A stretch of DNA of 64,000 nucleotides from Metabacillus niabensis (GCF_020524345.1 NZ_JAIVLH010000009.1:124001-188000), one strand, 5' to 3'. Positions 49,016-58,486 are shown, numbered from the stretch's first letter. The notes: a model not told the origin generated them from the sequence alone. Numbers and translations: made by a program.

Positions 49016-49052
49016 AAACGGGTTTGACTCAATGAGTCAAACCCTGTTTTTT
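49016..49052 (+). terminator. Intrinsic terminator after spoVS
   Basis: GGGTTTGACTCA and TGAGTCAAACCC pair perfectly, flanked by AAAC/TGTTT, then T-run. Confidence 0.92.
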
Positions 49053-49094
49053 TATATACAAATTAGTAAAAGCGAGATAAAGGAGTGAGTAGTC

Positions 49095-50018
49095 TTGAGA
49101 ATTTTTGATGCACATTGTGACATGCTTTTTAAGCTCTGGGAAAATCCAAAACTAGATGTTTTTTATGACAAACGTTTACATGTTGATATATCTAAACTTA
49201 AAACAGCTAAAAAAAATATCCAATGTTTTGCCATTTTTGTTCCCGCTAATATTCCATTTGTCCAAAGGTTAACTGTAGCACAACAACAAATCAATATTTT
49301 TTATCAAAAAATTCTTCACAAATATCCCGAGATGAAACTTATTAAAACGAAGGGAGATCTAGCAGGCTTAAAGGATGGGGAAATTGGTGCTATTTTAACA
49401 CTTGAGGGATGTGATGCAATAGGCGATCAAATTGTTAACCTTGAGCTCCTATATGAGCTTGGTGTTCGATCTGTAGGGTTAACGTGGAACTATGCTAATC
49501 TAGTGGCAGACGGTGTGTTAGAAAAGCGAAATGCCGGCATTACAAACTTTGGGACAGAAGTTATACGCTATTTAAATAAACAAAAGATGTGGACAGATTT
49601 ATCACATGCAAGTGAAAGAAGCTTCTGGGAAGCATTAGATCTCGCAGACTACCCCATTGCTACTCACTCAAATGTTTATACTATATGTTCACATGTAAGG
49701 AATTTGAAAGATGAACAAATCGTGGCTCTTTTTCGTAAGAAAGGTGTTATTGGTGTTACATTTGTTCCTTTTTTCACGTCTGAACAACCTGAACCAACTA
49801 TTTCAAATCTACTTAAACATATTGATTATTTGTGTTCATTAGGTGGGGAAAATCAAATTGGGTTTGGTTCCGACTTTGATGGAATAGATGAAACGATAGT
49901 TGGACTTGAAAATTATTCCTGTTATGAGATTTTAGGAAATGAGTTACTACAACATTATTCTGATACACAAGTGAAAAAGTTTCTTTTTCAAAATTTAGCT
50001 GATTATCTTTCTTTTTAA
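49095..50018 (+). CDS. M19 (renal-type) membrane dipeptidase-like enzyme
   Basis: 307-aa zinc amidohydrolase of peptidase family M19, which hydrolyses dipeptides, including D-amino-acid ones. TTG 49095 behind AAAGGAGTGAG. Zinc ligands visible: HxD in FDAHCDML (residues 4-11), bridging Glu in TLEGCD near 101, His in ATHSNV near 194, His in CSHVRNL near 203, and Asp in GFGSDFDGID near 258. No signal peptide, so it is probably cytoplasmic despite the family name. It lies where B. subtilis carries tdh-kbl. Confidence 0.9.
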   Translation: MRIFDAHCDMLFKLWENPKLDVFYDKRLHVDISKLKTAKKNIQCFAIFVPANIPFVQRLTVAQQQINIFYQKILHKYPEMKLIKTKGDLAGLKDGEIGAILTLEGCDAIGDQIVNLELLYELGVRSVGLTWNYANLVADGVLEKRNAGITNFGTEVIRYLNKQKMWTDLSHASERSFWEALDLADYPIATHSNVYTICSHVRNLKDEQIVALFRKKGVIGVTFVPFFTSEQPEPTISNLLKHIDYLCSLGGENQIGFGSDFDGIDETIVGLENYSCYEILGNELLQHYSDTQVKKFLFQNLADYLSF

Positions 50019-50132
50019 TATTTTAGTTAAGGTCTTGTATTTTTTCCTGGTAAGGTCTACAATTGATACGTTTAGTGTAAAACCAATCATTTTACTAAGT
50101 TTTGGACTGCATCGCAACAATTACATAAAAGT

Positions 50133-50141
50133 TGGTATACT
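50133..50141 (+). promoter_or_regulatory. Candidate extended -10 promoter of korAB
   Basis: TGGTATACT (50133-50141), with weak -35 GCAACA at 16 bp. Transcript would start about 60 nt before korA. Confidence 0.5.
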
Positions 50142-50208
50142 TTACGTGGTGTAATCTACAAGAAAAATAGATAAACAAATGAACGTATAATTGAGGAGTG
50201 TAGAGTAC

Positions 50209-51945
50209 ATGATTAGTCAACTTTCCTGGAAAGTTGGTGGACAGCAAGGTGAGGGTATTGAAAGTACAGGGGAAGTATTCTCTATTGCATTAAACCGACT
50301 AGGATACTATTTATATGGATACCGCCATTTTTCATCTCGTATAAAAGGCGGACATACAAATAACAAGATTCGTGTGAGTACAACACAAGTTCGTGCTATT
50401 TCAGACGAGCTTGATATATTAGTAGCGTTTGATCAAGAGACGATAGATGTTAATTTTCATGAGCTTCGTGACGGAGGAATTGTCCTTGCAGATACTAAGT
50501 TTAATCCTACAATTCCTGAGAATGAGGGTGTAACTCTTTATTCTGTCCCATTCTCTGAAATTGCCACTGAACTTGGAACATCGCTAATGAAGAACATGGT
50601 AGCTATTGGGGCGACAAGTGCCATTTTAGATATTGATGCAACCCAATATCGCGAAGTAGTGCAAGAAATTTATGGTCGCAAGGGTGAACAAATTGTTGCC
50701 AAAAATATGCAAGCTATCGAATCGGGTGCAAAATATTTAAAAGAAGAGCTTGAATATAACCGGGAAGATCTATATTTAGAAAAAGCAGATGGGAAAAAGC
50801 GTATGTTTATGATCGGTAATGACGCTATTGCATTAGGTGCTATTGCAGGTGGTTCCCGCTTTATGGCTGCCTACCCTATAACTCCTGCTTCTGAAATAAT
50901 GGAATACTTAATTAAAAAATTACCTAAATTTGGTGGAGCAGTAATTCAGACGGAAGATGAAATTGCTGCCTGTACAATGGCGATCGGTGCCAACTATGCT
51001 GGAGCACGTACATTTACAGCATCAGCCGGACCGGGATTATCTCTCATGATGGAAGCAATCGGATTATCTGGCATGACTGAACAACCACTTGTTATTATTG
51101 ATACACAACGTGGTGGACCAAGTACCGGATTACCAACAAAACAGGAGCAATCTGACTTAATGGCCATGATTTATGGTACACACGGTGAAATACCTAAAGT
51201 GGTTATGGCTCCAAGTACAGTTCAAGAAGCATTCTACGATACGATTGAGGCATTTAACATTGCTGAAGAATACCAAGTTCCTGTTATTCTATTAACCGAT
51301 TTGCAACTTTCTTTAGGAAAACAAACAGTAGAGCCATTAGAATATAATAAAATTGAAATCCGCCGAGGAAAATTAGTGTCCGATGACTTACCGGAGGTCG
51401 AAAATAAATCATATTTTAAACGTTATGAAGTAACAGAGGATGGAGTATCACCTCGTGTAATTCCTGGTATGAAACATGGTATTCACCATGTTACAGGTGT
51501 TGAACATGACGAAACAGGCAAACCTTCAGAGGCTGCAGGAAATCGTGTAGATCAAATGGATAAGAGGTTAAGGAAATTAAATAATTTACAATTCAATAAT
51601 CCTGTTCATAAAAAAGTTTCTCATGAAAACCCTGATGTTTTACTAGTTGGATACATTTCTACTAGAGGGACAATTGAAGAAGCAATGACACGACTTGAAG
51701 CAGATGGAATAAAAGTAAATCATGCACAAATTCGTTTAATTCACCCTTTCCCTACAGAGGAAATGCTGCCATTAGTAGAGGCTGCTAAAAAAGTGATAGT
51801 TGTTGAGAATAATGCAACTGGTCAATTGGCAAGCTTACTAAAAATGAATGTAGGACATGCGGGTATTATATCTTCGCTATTAAAATATGATGGGAATCCA
51901 TTCTTACCTCATGAAATTCATACGCGATGCAAGGAGTTGATCTAA
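50209..51945 (+). CDS. korA: 2-oxoacid:ferredoxin oxidoreductase, fused gamma-alpha subunit
   Basis: 578 aa from ATG 50209, 8 nt after GAGGAGTG; the TTG at 50191 overlaps that site. It decarboxylates 2-oxoacids (likely 2-oxoglutarate) to acyl-CoA, passing electrons to ferredoxin. The gamma domain comes first (GGQQGEGIESTG near residue 10, RIKGGHTNNKIRVS near 45), followed by the alpha domain with GNDAIALGAIAGG near 203 and the typical YPITPASEIMEYL near 222. The C-terminal part is a transketolase-like domain. It pairs with korB 1 nt downstream. Substrate choice between 2-oxoglutarate and pyruvate is inferred. Confidence 0.93.
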   Translation: MISQLSWKVGGQQGEGIESTGEVFSIALNRLGYYLYGYRHFSSRIKGGHTNNKIRVSTTQVRAISDELDILVAFDQETIDVNFHELRDGGIVLADTKFNPTIPENEGVTLYSVPFSEIATELGTSLMKNMVAIGATSAILDIDATQYREVVQEIYGRKGEQIVAKNMQAIESGAKYLKEELEYNREDLYLEKADGKKRMFMIGNDAIALGAIAGGSRFMAAYPITPASEIMEYLIKKLPKFGGAVIQTEDEIAACTMAIGANYAGARTFTASAGPGLSLMMEAIGLSGMTEQPLVIIDTQRGGPSTGLPTKQEQSDLMAMIYGTHGEIPKVVMAPSTVQEAFYDTIEAFNIAEEYQVPVILLTDLQLSLGKQTVEPLEYNKIEIRRGKLVSDDLPEVENKSYFKRYEVTEDGVSPRVIPGMKHGIHHVTGVEHDETGKPSEAAGNRVDQMDKRLRKLNNLQFNNPVHKKVSHENPDVLLVGYISTRGTIEEAMTRLEADGIKVNHAQIRLIHPFPTEEMLPLVEAAKKVIVVENNATGQLASLLKMNVGHAGIISSLLKYDGNPFLPHEIHTRCKELI

Positions 51946-51946
51946 C

Positions 51947-52816
51947 ATGACAGCAACATTTAAGGATTTTCGTAATAATGTTAAACCAAACTGGTGCCCA
52001 GGTTGTGGTGATTTCTCTGTTCAAGCAGCTATTCAGCGTGCAGCAGCAAATGTGGGGCTTACACCTGAAAATTTAGCTGTGGTGTCAGGTATTGGTTGCT
52101 CCGGACGTATTTCAGGATATATCAATTCATATGGATTCCATGGTATTCATGGTCGATCTTTACCAATTGCTCAAGGAGTAAAAATGGCGAATAAAGATTT
52201 AACTGTTATTGCTTCTGGAGGAGATGGAGATGGCTTTGCCATTGGAATGGGACATACAATTCATGCGATTCGCCGAAATATTGATATCACATATATCGTC
52301 ATGGACAATCAAATATATGGTCTAACAAAAGGTCAAACTTCACCACGTAGTGATGCGGGTTTTGTGACCAAAAGTACTCCACAAGGCTCAATTGAATCAG
52401 CTCTTTCTGTAATGGAAATGGCATTAACAGCAGGCGCAACTTTTGTTGCACAGAGTTTTTCAACTGATTTGAAAGATTTAACAGCATTAATTGAAGCCGG
52501 AATTAATCATAAAGGGTTCTCATTAATTAATGTATTTAGTCCATGTGTAACTTACAATAAAGTAAACACATATGACTGGTTTAAAGAAAATCTTACTAAG
52601 CTTGGTACTATTGAAGATTATGACCCTCACAATAAAGTACAGGCTATGCAAACTCTAATGAAACATAATGGATTAGTAACAGGACTGATCTATCAAAATA
52701 AAGAGCAAAAATCATATCAAGATATGATCAATGGTTACAGCGATATCCCGCTTTCTAAAGCCGAATTGGAGATAGATGAAGAAGAATTTAATAAATTAGT
52801 TGCAGAATTTATGTAA
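51947..52816 (+). CDS. korB: 2-oxoacid:ferredoxin oxidoreductase, beta subunit
   Basis: 289-aa thiamine-diphosphate-binding subunit. It has NWCPGCGDFSVQAA (residues 15-28) with the CxxC pair, another Cys in GIGCSGR near 50 and one in FSPCVTYN near 200. The four cysteines suit one [4Fe-4S] cluster. The ThDP motif reads GDGDGFAIGMGH through VMDNQIYGLTKGQTSP. ATG 51947 lies 1 nt after korA. Followed by a strong terminator. The pair gives a ferredoxin-linked bypass of the 2-oxoglutarate dehydrogenase step. Confidence 0.93.
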   Translation: MTATFKDFRNNVKPNWCPGCGDFSVQAAIQRAAANVGLTPENLAVVSGIGCSGRISGYINSYGFHGIHGRSLPIAQGVKMANKDLTVIASGGDGDGFAIGMGHTIHAIRRNIDITYIVMDNQIYGLTKGQTSPRSDAGFVTKSTPQGSIESALSVMEMALTAGATFVAQSFSTDLKDLTALIEAGINHKGFSLINVFSPCVTYNKVNTYDWFKENLTKLGTIEDYDPHNKVQAMQTLMKHNGLVTGLIYQNKEQKSYQDMINGYSDIPLSKAELEIDEEEFNKLVAEFM

Positions 52817-52822
52817 CATAAT

Positions 52823-52856
52823 AAAAGGGCTGATGGTACTTCATCAGCCCTTTTGT
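52823..52856 (+). terminator. Intrinsic terminator after korB
   Basis: AAAAGGGCTGATG (52823-52835), 6-nt loop, CATCAGCCCTTTT (52842-52854), then GTT. Perfect 13-bp stem. Confidence 0.92.
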
Positions 52857-53002
52857 TATGTTAGTTAATCAAGTGAAAACATGAAATTACTATGTTAATA
52901 AGACATATTTTCGTGTAAAATTAATTTTCTGTTATTTTTCATAAAAGAAAAAATAAAGTAAACTAGAAAAAAGACTTGTAAATTAGTAGGTGTAGGAAAG
53001 TT

Positions 53003-55144
53003 ATGAAAATAATTATTGCCGAAAAACCTGATCAAGCTGCAACCCTTTGTGCACAATTTCAACGAATAAAACGAGATGGATATTTTGAAATAAAACCAAA
53101 TGAACTATTTCCAAACGGAGCCTATTGCACATGGGCGATTGGACACTTAACTGAATTAAGTCCACCAGAAGCTTATAAACCTGAATGGAAAAAATGGTCC
53201 ATACCAATGTTACCGATCATACCTGATAAGTTTAGATACGAGGTAACGAAATCGAAAGCAAAGCAGTTTTATATTGTTAAGCAACTTCTTACTAATCCAG
53301 GTATCACAGAAATTATCCATGCAGGTGATGCCGGGCGTGAGGGAGAGTTAATTGTTCGAAATATTATCTATTTGGCTGGTGTGAAAAAACCAATCAAAAG
53401 ATTGTGGATTTCGTCATTAACACCTCCTTCTATATACGAAGGTTTTAACCAATTATTAGATGATGAAAAAACAAAAAATTTATTTTATGAGGCGTATTCT
53501 CGTGCATGTGCAGATTGGTTAGTAGGTATGAATGCTTCGAGAATATACTCTCTTCTTCTTAAAAAACATGGAATGAATGATGTGTTCTCTGCAGGACGTG
53601 TTCAAACACCAACTCTCGCGTTAATAGTGAAACGTGAAAAAGAAATAGATGAGTTTAAACCGGAACCCTTTTGGGAAGTCATTGCCACCTTTAAGATAAA
53701 TGGGAAAAAATACAAAGGTAAATGGCATAAAGATCAACAAACACGTGTAATGGAACAAGAGCTTGCGAGTAAGATAGCAGCATTTTGTAAAGGAAAGCCT
53801 GCTGTCATTAAAGATTTAAAGACAGAACGAAAAGAATATCAACCACCACTTTTGTTTAATTTATCATCTCTACAGGCAACCGCTAACAAGGCGTTCAAAT
53901 ATTCTCCAAAGAAAACGTTGGATATTGTTCAGTCGCTCTATCAAAAGGGAATTGTTTCCTATCCACGTAGTGATTCAACATATGTAACTAAAGGAGAAGC
54001 AGAGCAATTTCCAGATATTTTGAAAAAGTTAAGTATGTTTGAGGAATATAGTCATTTGTTCCCGTTACCTAAATCGTCAATTCTTACTAATTCCCGTTAT
54101 GTTAATGAAAAAAAGGTGACAGATCACTATGCTATTATCCCAACAGAACAAGTCCGAGATCCTAAGAAACTATCAGCAGATGAACAAAAAATATATGATA
54201 TGATCGTTCGTAGATTAATTGCTGCTCACTATGATCAGGCCATTTTCGATTATTCGACTCTTATCACTTTAGTTGATGGACGAGCTGAATTTATTACAAA
54301 AGGGAAACAACAAATTCAAGAAGGTTGGCGTAAGGCCATTTATCAGGATGATAAGGAAAAAGACGAAATACTTCCGAATCTTCAAAAAAATGATGATGGA
54401 ATTGTAGATAAAATTGATACTAAGGAAGGTAAAACTCAACCACCAAAACGGTATACAGAAGGTCAATTAATCACGTTAATGAAAACTGCGGGGAAATATT
54501 TAGATAATGATGAGCTTGAAAAAGTGTTAAGTAAAGTAGAAGGTCTTGGAACAGAAGCTACAAGAGCTGGAATTATTACTATGCTTAAAGATCGAAAATA
54601 TATTGAGGTAAAGAAAAATCAAGTTTTCGCAACAGATAAAGCAAAAGTTTTAATCCAAGCGATTGGTGATCATATTTTGGCGTCACCAGAAATGACGGCA
54701 AAGTGGGAACAAAGATTATCTGAGATTGGGGACGGGCATGCATCACCTTCTGTTTTTATGGAACAAACGAAAAAATTGTCAAAGAAAATAGTATCTGATG
54801 CAATTGAGGTTTCAGCGACATGGAGTTTTGAAGGTTTAAAAATTGAGTCAATACAACGAACTTCCTCACGCTTTACAATAGGAAAAAAAGCCGGGAAATG
54901 TATGTTATGTGAAGGAAAAGTAGTTGACAAGGGGGAGTTTTACGGCTGTACAAATTATAAAACGAATCATTGTAAATTTACCATTTCAAAGAAGATCCTT
55001 GGCAAAAAAATTTCTCAAACTAATGTACAAAAGCTTTTAAATGAAGGACAAACAAATGTCATCAAAGGATTTAAAAAGGGGGAGAAAACATTTGATGCCA
55101 GATTGGAATGGAAATCAGGAAAGATTAGTTTTTTGTTTGAATAG
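53003..55144 (+). CDS. topB: DNA topoisomerase III (type IA), divergent TopB
   Basis: 713-aa type IA topoisomerase that decatenates DNA through a covalent tyrosine intermediate. Toprim start IIIAEKPDQA with Glu7, acidic motif AGDAGREGELI near 108, catalytic Tyr in GIVSYPRSDSTY near 318, and SAGRVQTPTLAL near 197. The C-terminal zinc region is reduced (CMLCEG...CTNY...HCKF near 632-657). Its N terminus differs from the usual AEKPSV start of chromosomal TopB. It lies alone between korB and miaB, outside the topB locus I recall for B. subtilis, so it may be a second or mobile-element-type copy. Ribosome site TAGGAAAG. Confidence 0.88.
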   Translation: MKIIIAEKPDQAATLCAQFQRIKRDGYFEIKPNELFPNGAYCTWAIGHLTELSPPEAYKPEWKKWSIPMLPIIPDKFRYEVTKSKAKQFYIVKQLLTNPGITEIIHAGDAGREGELIVRNIIYLAGVKKPIKRLWISSLTPPSIYEGFNQLLDDEKTKNLFYEAYSRACADWLVGMNASRIYSLLLKKHGMNDVFSAGRVQTPTLALIVKREKEIDEFKPEPFWEVIATFKINGKKYKGKWHKDQQTRVMEQELASKIAAFCKGKPAVIKDLKTERKEYQPPLLFNLSSLQATANKAFKYSPKKTLDIVQSLYQKGIVSYPRSDSTYVTKGEAEQFPDILKKLSMFEEYSHLFPLPKSSILTNSRYVNEKKVTDHYAIIPTEQVRDPKKLSADEQKIYDMIVRRLIAAHYDQAIFDYSTLITLVDGRAEFITKGKQQIQEGWRKAIYQDDKEKDEILPNLQKNDDGIVDKIDTKEGKTQPPKRYTEGQLITLMKTAGKYLDNDELEKVLSKVEGLGTEATRAGIITMLKDRKYIEVKKNQVFATDKAKVLIQAIGDHILASPEMTAKWEQRLSEIGDGHASPSVFMEQTKKLSKKIVSDAIEVSATWSFEGLKIESIQRTSSRFTIGKKAGKCMLCEGKVVDKGEFYGCTNYKTNHCKFTISKKILGKKISQTNVQKLLNEGQTNVIKGFKKGEKTFDARLEWKSGKISFLFE

Positions 55145-55186
55145 CGTTAAATAAGAGAAGAAATTTCCATTATCATTTATATGCCA

Positions 55187-55231
55187 TTAAAGATGAAAGC
55201 CTTAGTTTTTATTAAAGGTCTTCATCTTTAA
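55187..55231 (+). terminator. Hairpin after topB
   Basis: TTAAAGATGAA (55187-55197) and TTCATCTTTAA (55221-55231) pair perfectly, with AGCCTT/AAGGT inside. No T-run follows. The remaining gap to 55507 holds a candidate promoter and two palindromes. Confidence 0.55.
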
Positions 55232-55357
55232 ATATAAATAGTTTACATAATTATATTATGCGCATCTGGAATAATTACTTTTTTGTGAATTTCCATAAAA
55301 CGATATTAGCCTTTTCTGTTGAAAACGTGTAAAATTTAAGGCAGTATGTGTTTATTA

Positions 55358-55386
55358 TTGTATTCTTTATAGATAATCGATATACT
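55358..55386 (+). promoter_or_regulatory. Candidate sigma-A promoter of miaB
   Basis: TTGTAT (55358-55363), 17-bp spacer, TATACT (55381-55386). Leader would be about 115 nt. Confidence 0.45.
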
Positions 55387-55416
55387 TTTATGTTGTACGT
55401 CGAATGATTAAATTTA

Positions 55417-55426
55417 TTCGTACGAA
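55417..55426 (+). promoter_or_regulatory. Palindrome in the miaB leader
   Basis: TTCGTACGAA is a perfect 10-nt palindrome about 30 nt after the candidate -10; GTTAAA-A-TTTAAC follows at 55450-55462. No known regulator matched. Confidence 0.3.
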
Positions 55427-55507
55427 CTATTAATAATAAATGAGTTAATGTTAAAATTTAACGTGATTTTTTGCTGTTAATAAGCAAATTGAAAGGAGAT
55501 TGACACG

Positions 55508-57034
55508 ATGAACGAACAACAACGTAAGGAAAGCACTCAAGTAACTCCTTCGGACAAAAAATCCGATAAGGACTACAGCCAGTATTTCCAAGCGGTATAT
55601 ATGCCACCTTCCTTAAAAGATGCGAAGAAACGTGGTAAGGAAGAAGTAAAGTATGATGGCTTCTCAATCCCTGAAGAGTTTAAGGGAATGGGACAAGGTC
55701 GTAAATTTTATATCCGCACATATGGCTGTCAAATGAATGAACATGATACAGAGGTAATGGCGGGGATTTTCATGGCATTAGGCTATGAGCCAACCGATGG
55801 TGTAGAAGATGCCAACGTGATTTTGTTAAATACGTGTGCGATTCGCGAAAATGCAGAAAACAAAGTATTTGGTGAGTTAGGTCACTTTAAAACATTAAAA
55901 AAACAAAGACCTGATTTATTATTAGGTGTTTGTGGTTGTATGTCGCAGGAAGAATCAGTTGTTAACCGTATTCTAAAAGTACACCCATTTGTAGATATGA
56001 TCTTTGGAACTCATAATATCCACCGTTTACCACAGATTTTAAATGAAGCATATCTATCAAAAGAAATGGTCGTGGAAGTTTGGTCTAAAGAAGGGGATGT
56101 AATTGAAAATCTTCCTAAAGTACGTAAAGGGAATATTAAAGCATGGGTAAATATTATGTACGGATGTGATAAATTCTGTACGTATTGTATTGTTCCATAT
56201 ACACGTGGGAAAGAGCGTAGTCGTCGTCCTGAGGAAATTATCCAAGAGGTGCGCCATTTAGCGGCACAAGGATATCAGGAAATCACGCTACTTGGTCAAA
56301 ACGTAAATGCCTATGGTAAAGATTTCGAGGATATTGAATATGGACTAGGTGATTTAATGGACGAAATCCATAAAATCGATATACCTAGAATCCGTTTCAC
56401 AACGAGCCACCCTCGTGATTTTGATGATCATTTAATTGAAGTGCTGGCAAAGGGTGGAAATCTTTTAGATCATATTCATTTACCAGTTCAGTCAGGCAGC
56501 TCGGAAATATTAAAAATCATGGCACGAAAATATTCACGTGAAAGCTATTTAGAGCTTGTTGGAAAAATTAAAGCAGCTATGCCAAATGCTTCTCTAACAA
56601 CTGATATTATTGTAGGATTTCCAAATGAAACAGAAGAACAATTTGAAGAAACACTTTCCTTATATCGTGAAGTAGAATTTGATAGTGCCTATACATTCAT
56701 CTACTCTCCACGTGAAGGTACACCTGCTGCAAAAATGAAGGATAATGTACCAATGGAAGTAAAAAAGGAACGTCTTCAACGTTTAAATGCGGTAGTTAAT
56801 GAGATCTCTGCCAAGAAGTTAAAGGCATACGAAGGCCAAATAGTCGATGTATTAGTTGAAGGTGAAAGCAAAAACAATCCTGATGTTCTAGCAGGATATA
56901 CAGAAAAAAGTAAGCTAGTGAACTTTAGAGCACCTAAGTCAGCAATCGGGAAAATTGTTAAAGTGAAAATTACAAAAGCAAAAACTTGGACATTAGACGG
57001 AGAAATGGTAGAAGAAGCGGTTGAGGTGAAATAA
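55508..57034 (+). CDS. miaB: tRNA-2-methylthio-N6-dimethylallyladenosine synthase MiaB
   Basis: Radical-SAM methylthiotransferase that converts i6A37 to ms2i6A37 in tRNAs. 508 aa, usual for Bacillus, which has an extra N-terminal extension of about 65 residues. UPF0004 domain Cys in YGCQMNEHD (near 74), NTCAIREN and [10 protein letters not shown]; radical-SAM cluster CDKFCTYC near 220; TRAM domain at the end. GAAAGGAG precedes ATG 55508. ricA follows after 1 nt, matching the miaB(ymcB)-ymcA operon. Confidence 0.97.
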   Translation: MNEQQRKESTQVTPSDKKSDKDYSQYFQAVYMPPSLKDAKKRGKEEVKYDGFSIPEEFKGMGQGRKFYIRTYGCQMNEHDTEVMAGIFMALGYEPTDGVEDANVILLNTCAIRENAENKVFGELGHFKTLKKQRPDLLLGVCGCMSQEESVVNRILKVHPFVDMIFGTHNIHRLPQILNEAYLSKEMVVEVWSKEGDVIENLPKVRKGNIKAWVNIMYGCDKFCTYCIVPYTRGKERSRRPEEIIQEVRHLAAQGYQEITLLGQNVNAYGKDFEDIEYGLGDLMDEIHKIDIPRIRFTTSHPRDFDDHLIEVLAKGGNLLDHIHLPVQSGSSEILKIMARKYSRESYLELVGKIKAAMPNASLTTDIIVGFPNETEEQFEETLSLYREVEFDSAYTFIYSPREGTPAAKMKDNVPMEVKKERLQRLNAVVNEISAKKLKAYEGQIVDVLVEGESKNNPDVLAGYTEKSKLVNFRAPKSAIGKIVKVKITKAKTWTLDGEMVEEAVEVK

Positions 57035-57035
57035 G

Positions 57036-57470
57036 ATGACAACAACATACACAAAAGATGATATCGTAGTTAAAGCACGTGAACTTGCACAAATGATTTC
57101 AGAATCAAAGGAAGTTGATTTCTTTAAACGTGCAGAAGCACAGCTTAATGATAATCAAAAAGTTCGTGAAATGATTGCGAGTATTAAAAGTTTGCAAAAA
57201 CAAGCAGTAAACTTCCAACATTATGGAAAACACGAAGCGTTAAAGCAAGTTGAAGCTAAGATTGATAACATTCAAAATGAATTAGATGAGATTCCGATTA
57301 TTCAAGAATTCAAGGAATCTCAAATGGAAGTAAATGATTTGCTTCAACTTGTATCACATACAATTTCAAATAAAGTGACAAATGAAATTATTACATCAAC
57401 TGGTGGAGATTTATTACAAGGAGAAACAGGATCCAAAATCAAAAATTCCCCTGGAAGCAGTTGTTCTTGA
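57036..57470 (+). CDS. ricA: RicA (YmcA), RNase Y specificity / biofilm regulator subunit
   Basis: 144-aa Com_YlbF-family helical protein. In B. subtilis RicA, RicF (YlbF) and RicT (YaaT) form a complex carrying Fe-S clusters that steers RNase Y and promotes biofilm, competence and sporulation. It shows FFKRAEAQLNDN and the DEIPIIQEFKESQMEVNDLL helix. A single Cys lies at position 143 (GSSCS end), as in B. subtilis where the tail also ends with a Cys. ATG 57036 lies 1 nt after miaB. Confidence 0.95.
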   Translation: MTTTYTKDDIVVKARELAQMISESKEVDFFKRAEAQLNDNQKVREMIASIKSLQKQAVNFQHYGKHEALKQVEAKIDNIQNELDEIPIIQEFKESQMEVNDLLQLVSHTISNKVTNEIITSTGGDLLQGETGSKIKNSPGSSCS

Positions 57471-57501
57471 TCGGCATAAATTGAATAAATACTGCTATTT
57501 C

Positions 57502-57535
57502 AAAGGATTCGAATGGTCTATTCGAATCCTTTTTA
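57502..57535 (+). terminator. Intrinsic terminator after ricA
   Basis: AAAGGATTCGAAT (57502-57514), 5-nt loop, ATTCGAATCCTTT (57520-57532), then TT. Perfect 13-bp stem. Confidence 0.92.
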
Positions 57536-57770
57536 TACTATCAGAATTATATAAATTTTATGGATGATAGGAAAAGAAAAAACTAAGGCTTTCGCCATTA
57601 AGAATTGGTGACAAGCCAGTTTTTCTAATGTTTTAAAATTAGTCATAAATTTTATCTATTTCTCATAAACTCTTCTGAATAGTCTTATTAATTGTCATTT
57701 ACTATTTTCTTCAACAGAAAAATAGGCCATTATTTTCTTATTATCCATGCACCTTTTTTTATTTTTAGGC

Positions 57771-57797
57771 ACATATTCTGTCACCCTAGCATACAAT
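57771..57797 (+). promoter_or_regulatory. Candidate cotE promoter P1 (sigma-E/sigma-K type)
   Basis: -10 CATACAAT (57790-57797) equals the sigma-E consensus; ATATT (57773-57777) is a -35 candidate but at a short 12-nt spacing. The same site also fits mACm-N16-CATA for sigma-K. The gap 57536-57770 is otherwise featureless AT-rich sequence. Confidence 0.5.
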
Positions 57798-57854
57798 GTA
57801 CTATACGTTACGGGTATTGGCGTAACATGTCATGAATTCATTTAATTACTTAGC

Positions 57855-57882
57855 ACATCTGTTATTAGCCTAGCATAGGATT
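57855..57882 (+). promoter_or_regulatory. Candidate cotE promoter P2 (sigma-K)
   Basis: CACA (57854-57857), 16 nt, CATAGGATT (57874-57882) fits mACm-N16-CATAnnnTA with one mismatch, about 30 nt before cotE. B. subtilis cotE has a sigma-E P1 and a sigma-K P2. Confidence 0.55.
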
Positions 57883-57914
57883 AAATGAAGATTTATTGAG
57901 GAGGGTATGCTCGA

Positions 57915-58457
57915 ATGTCTGAATACAGAGAAATTATAACGAAAGCTGTTGTTGCAAAAGGACGTAAATTTTCACAATGCACACATACGATTGCACCATC
58001 GCAAAAACCAGCGAGCATTTTAGGTGGCTGGATCATCAACCATAATTATGATGCTCAAAAGAATGGCAGAACTGTTGAAGTAGAAGGTACTTATGATATT
58101 AACGTATGGTATTCTTACAACGAAAATACAAAAACAGAAGTTGTAACAGAACGCGTAGAATATGTTGATATTATAAAATTAAGATATAAAGATGATAATT
58201 TTCTTGACGATGAGCATGAAGTTATCTGTAAAGCACTTCAACAACCGAATTGCCTGGAAGTGACAATTTCACCTAATGGAAATAAGATTATCGTTCAAGC
58301 AGAACGCGAACATCTCGCTGAAGTTATTGGTGAAACAAAAGTATGTGTTCATGTGAATCCCGAAGGCTGCGAAGATGATGAAGATTGGGAAGAAGAATTA
58401 GATGACGAGTTTGAAGATTTAAATCCGGAATTTTTAGTTGGAGATGTAGAAGAATAA
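57915..58457 (+). CDS. cotE: Spore coat morphogenetic protein CotE
   Basis: Organises the outer spore coat (and exosporium attachment in relatives) from the mother cell. 180 aa, standard length. Conserved [20 protein letters not shown] start, AILGGW-type core ([10 protein letters not shown]), and the very acidic C-terminal tail ([16 protein letters not shown]) that recruits outer coat proteins. GAGGAGGG precedes ATG 57915. It lies between ricA and mutS as in B. subtilis; the two upstream sporulation promoters fit. Confidence 0.97.
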   Translation: MSEYREIITKAVVAKGRKFSQCTHTIAPSQKPASILGGWIINHNYDAQKNGRTVEVEGTYDINVWYSYNENTKTEVVTERVEYVDIIKLRYKDDNFLDDEHEVICKALQQPNCLEVTISPNGNKIIVQAEREHLAEVIGETKVCVHVNPEGCEDDEDWEEELDDEFEDLNPEFLVGDVEE

Positions 58458-58486
58458 CTAGGGGGAAAGCAACCTCCTAGTTTTTT
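58456..58486 (+). terminator. Intrinsic terminator after cotE
   Basis: AACTAGGGGG (58456-58465) pairs with CCTCCTAGTT (58473-58482) with one G-T wobble, then TTTT. Confidence 0.85.

Noticed and set aside
52923-52937. CodY-box-like AATTTTCTGTTATTT before topB
   Set aside because: Three mismatches, all in one half; no link between topB and CodY that I know.
57382-57567. 61-codon frame overlapping the end of ricA
   Set aside because: It runs through the ricA terminator, and the ricA end already matches the full family length.
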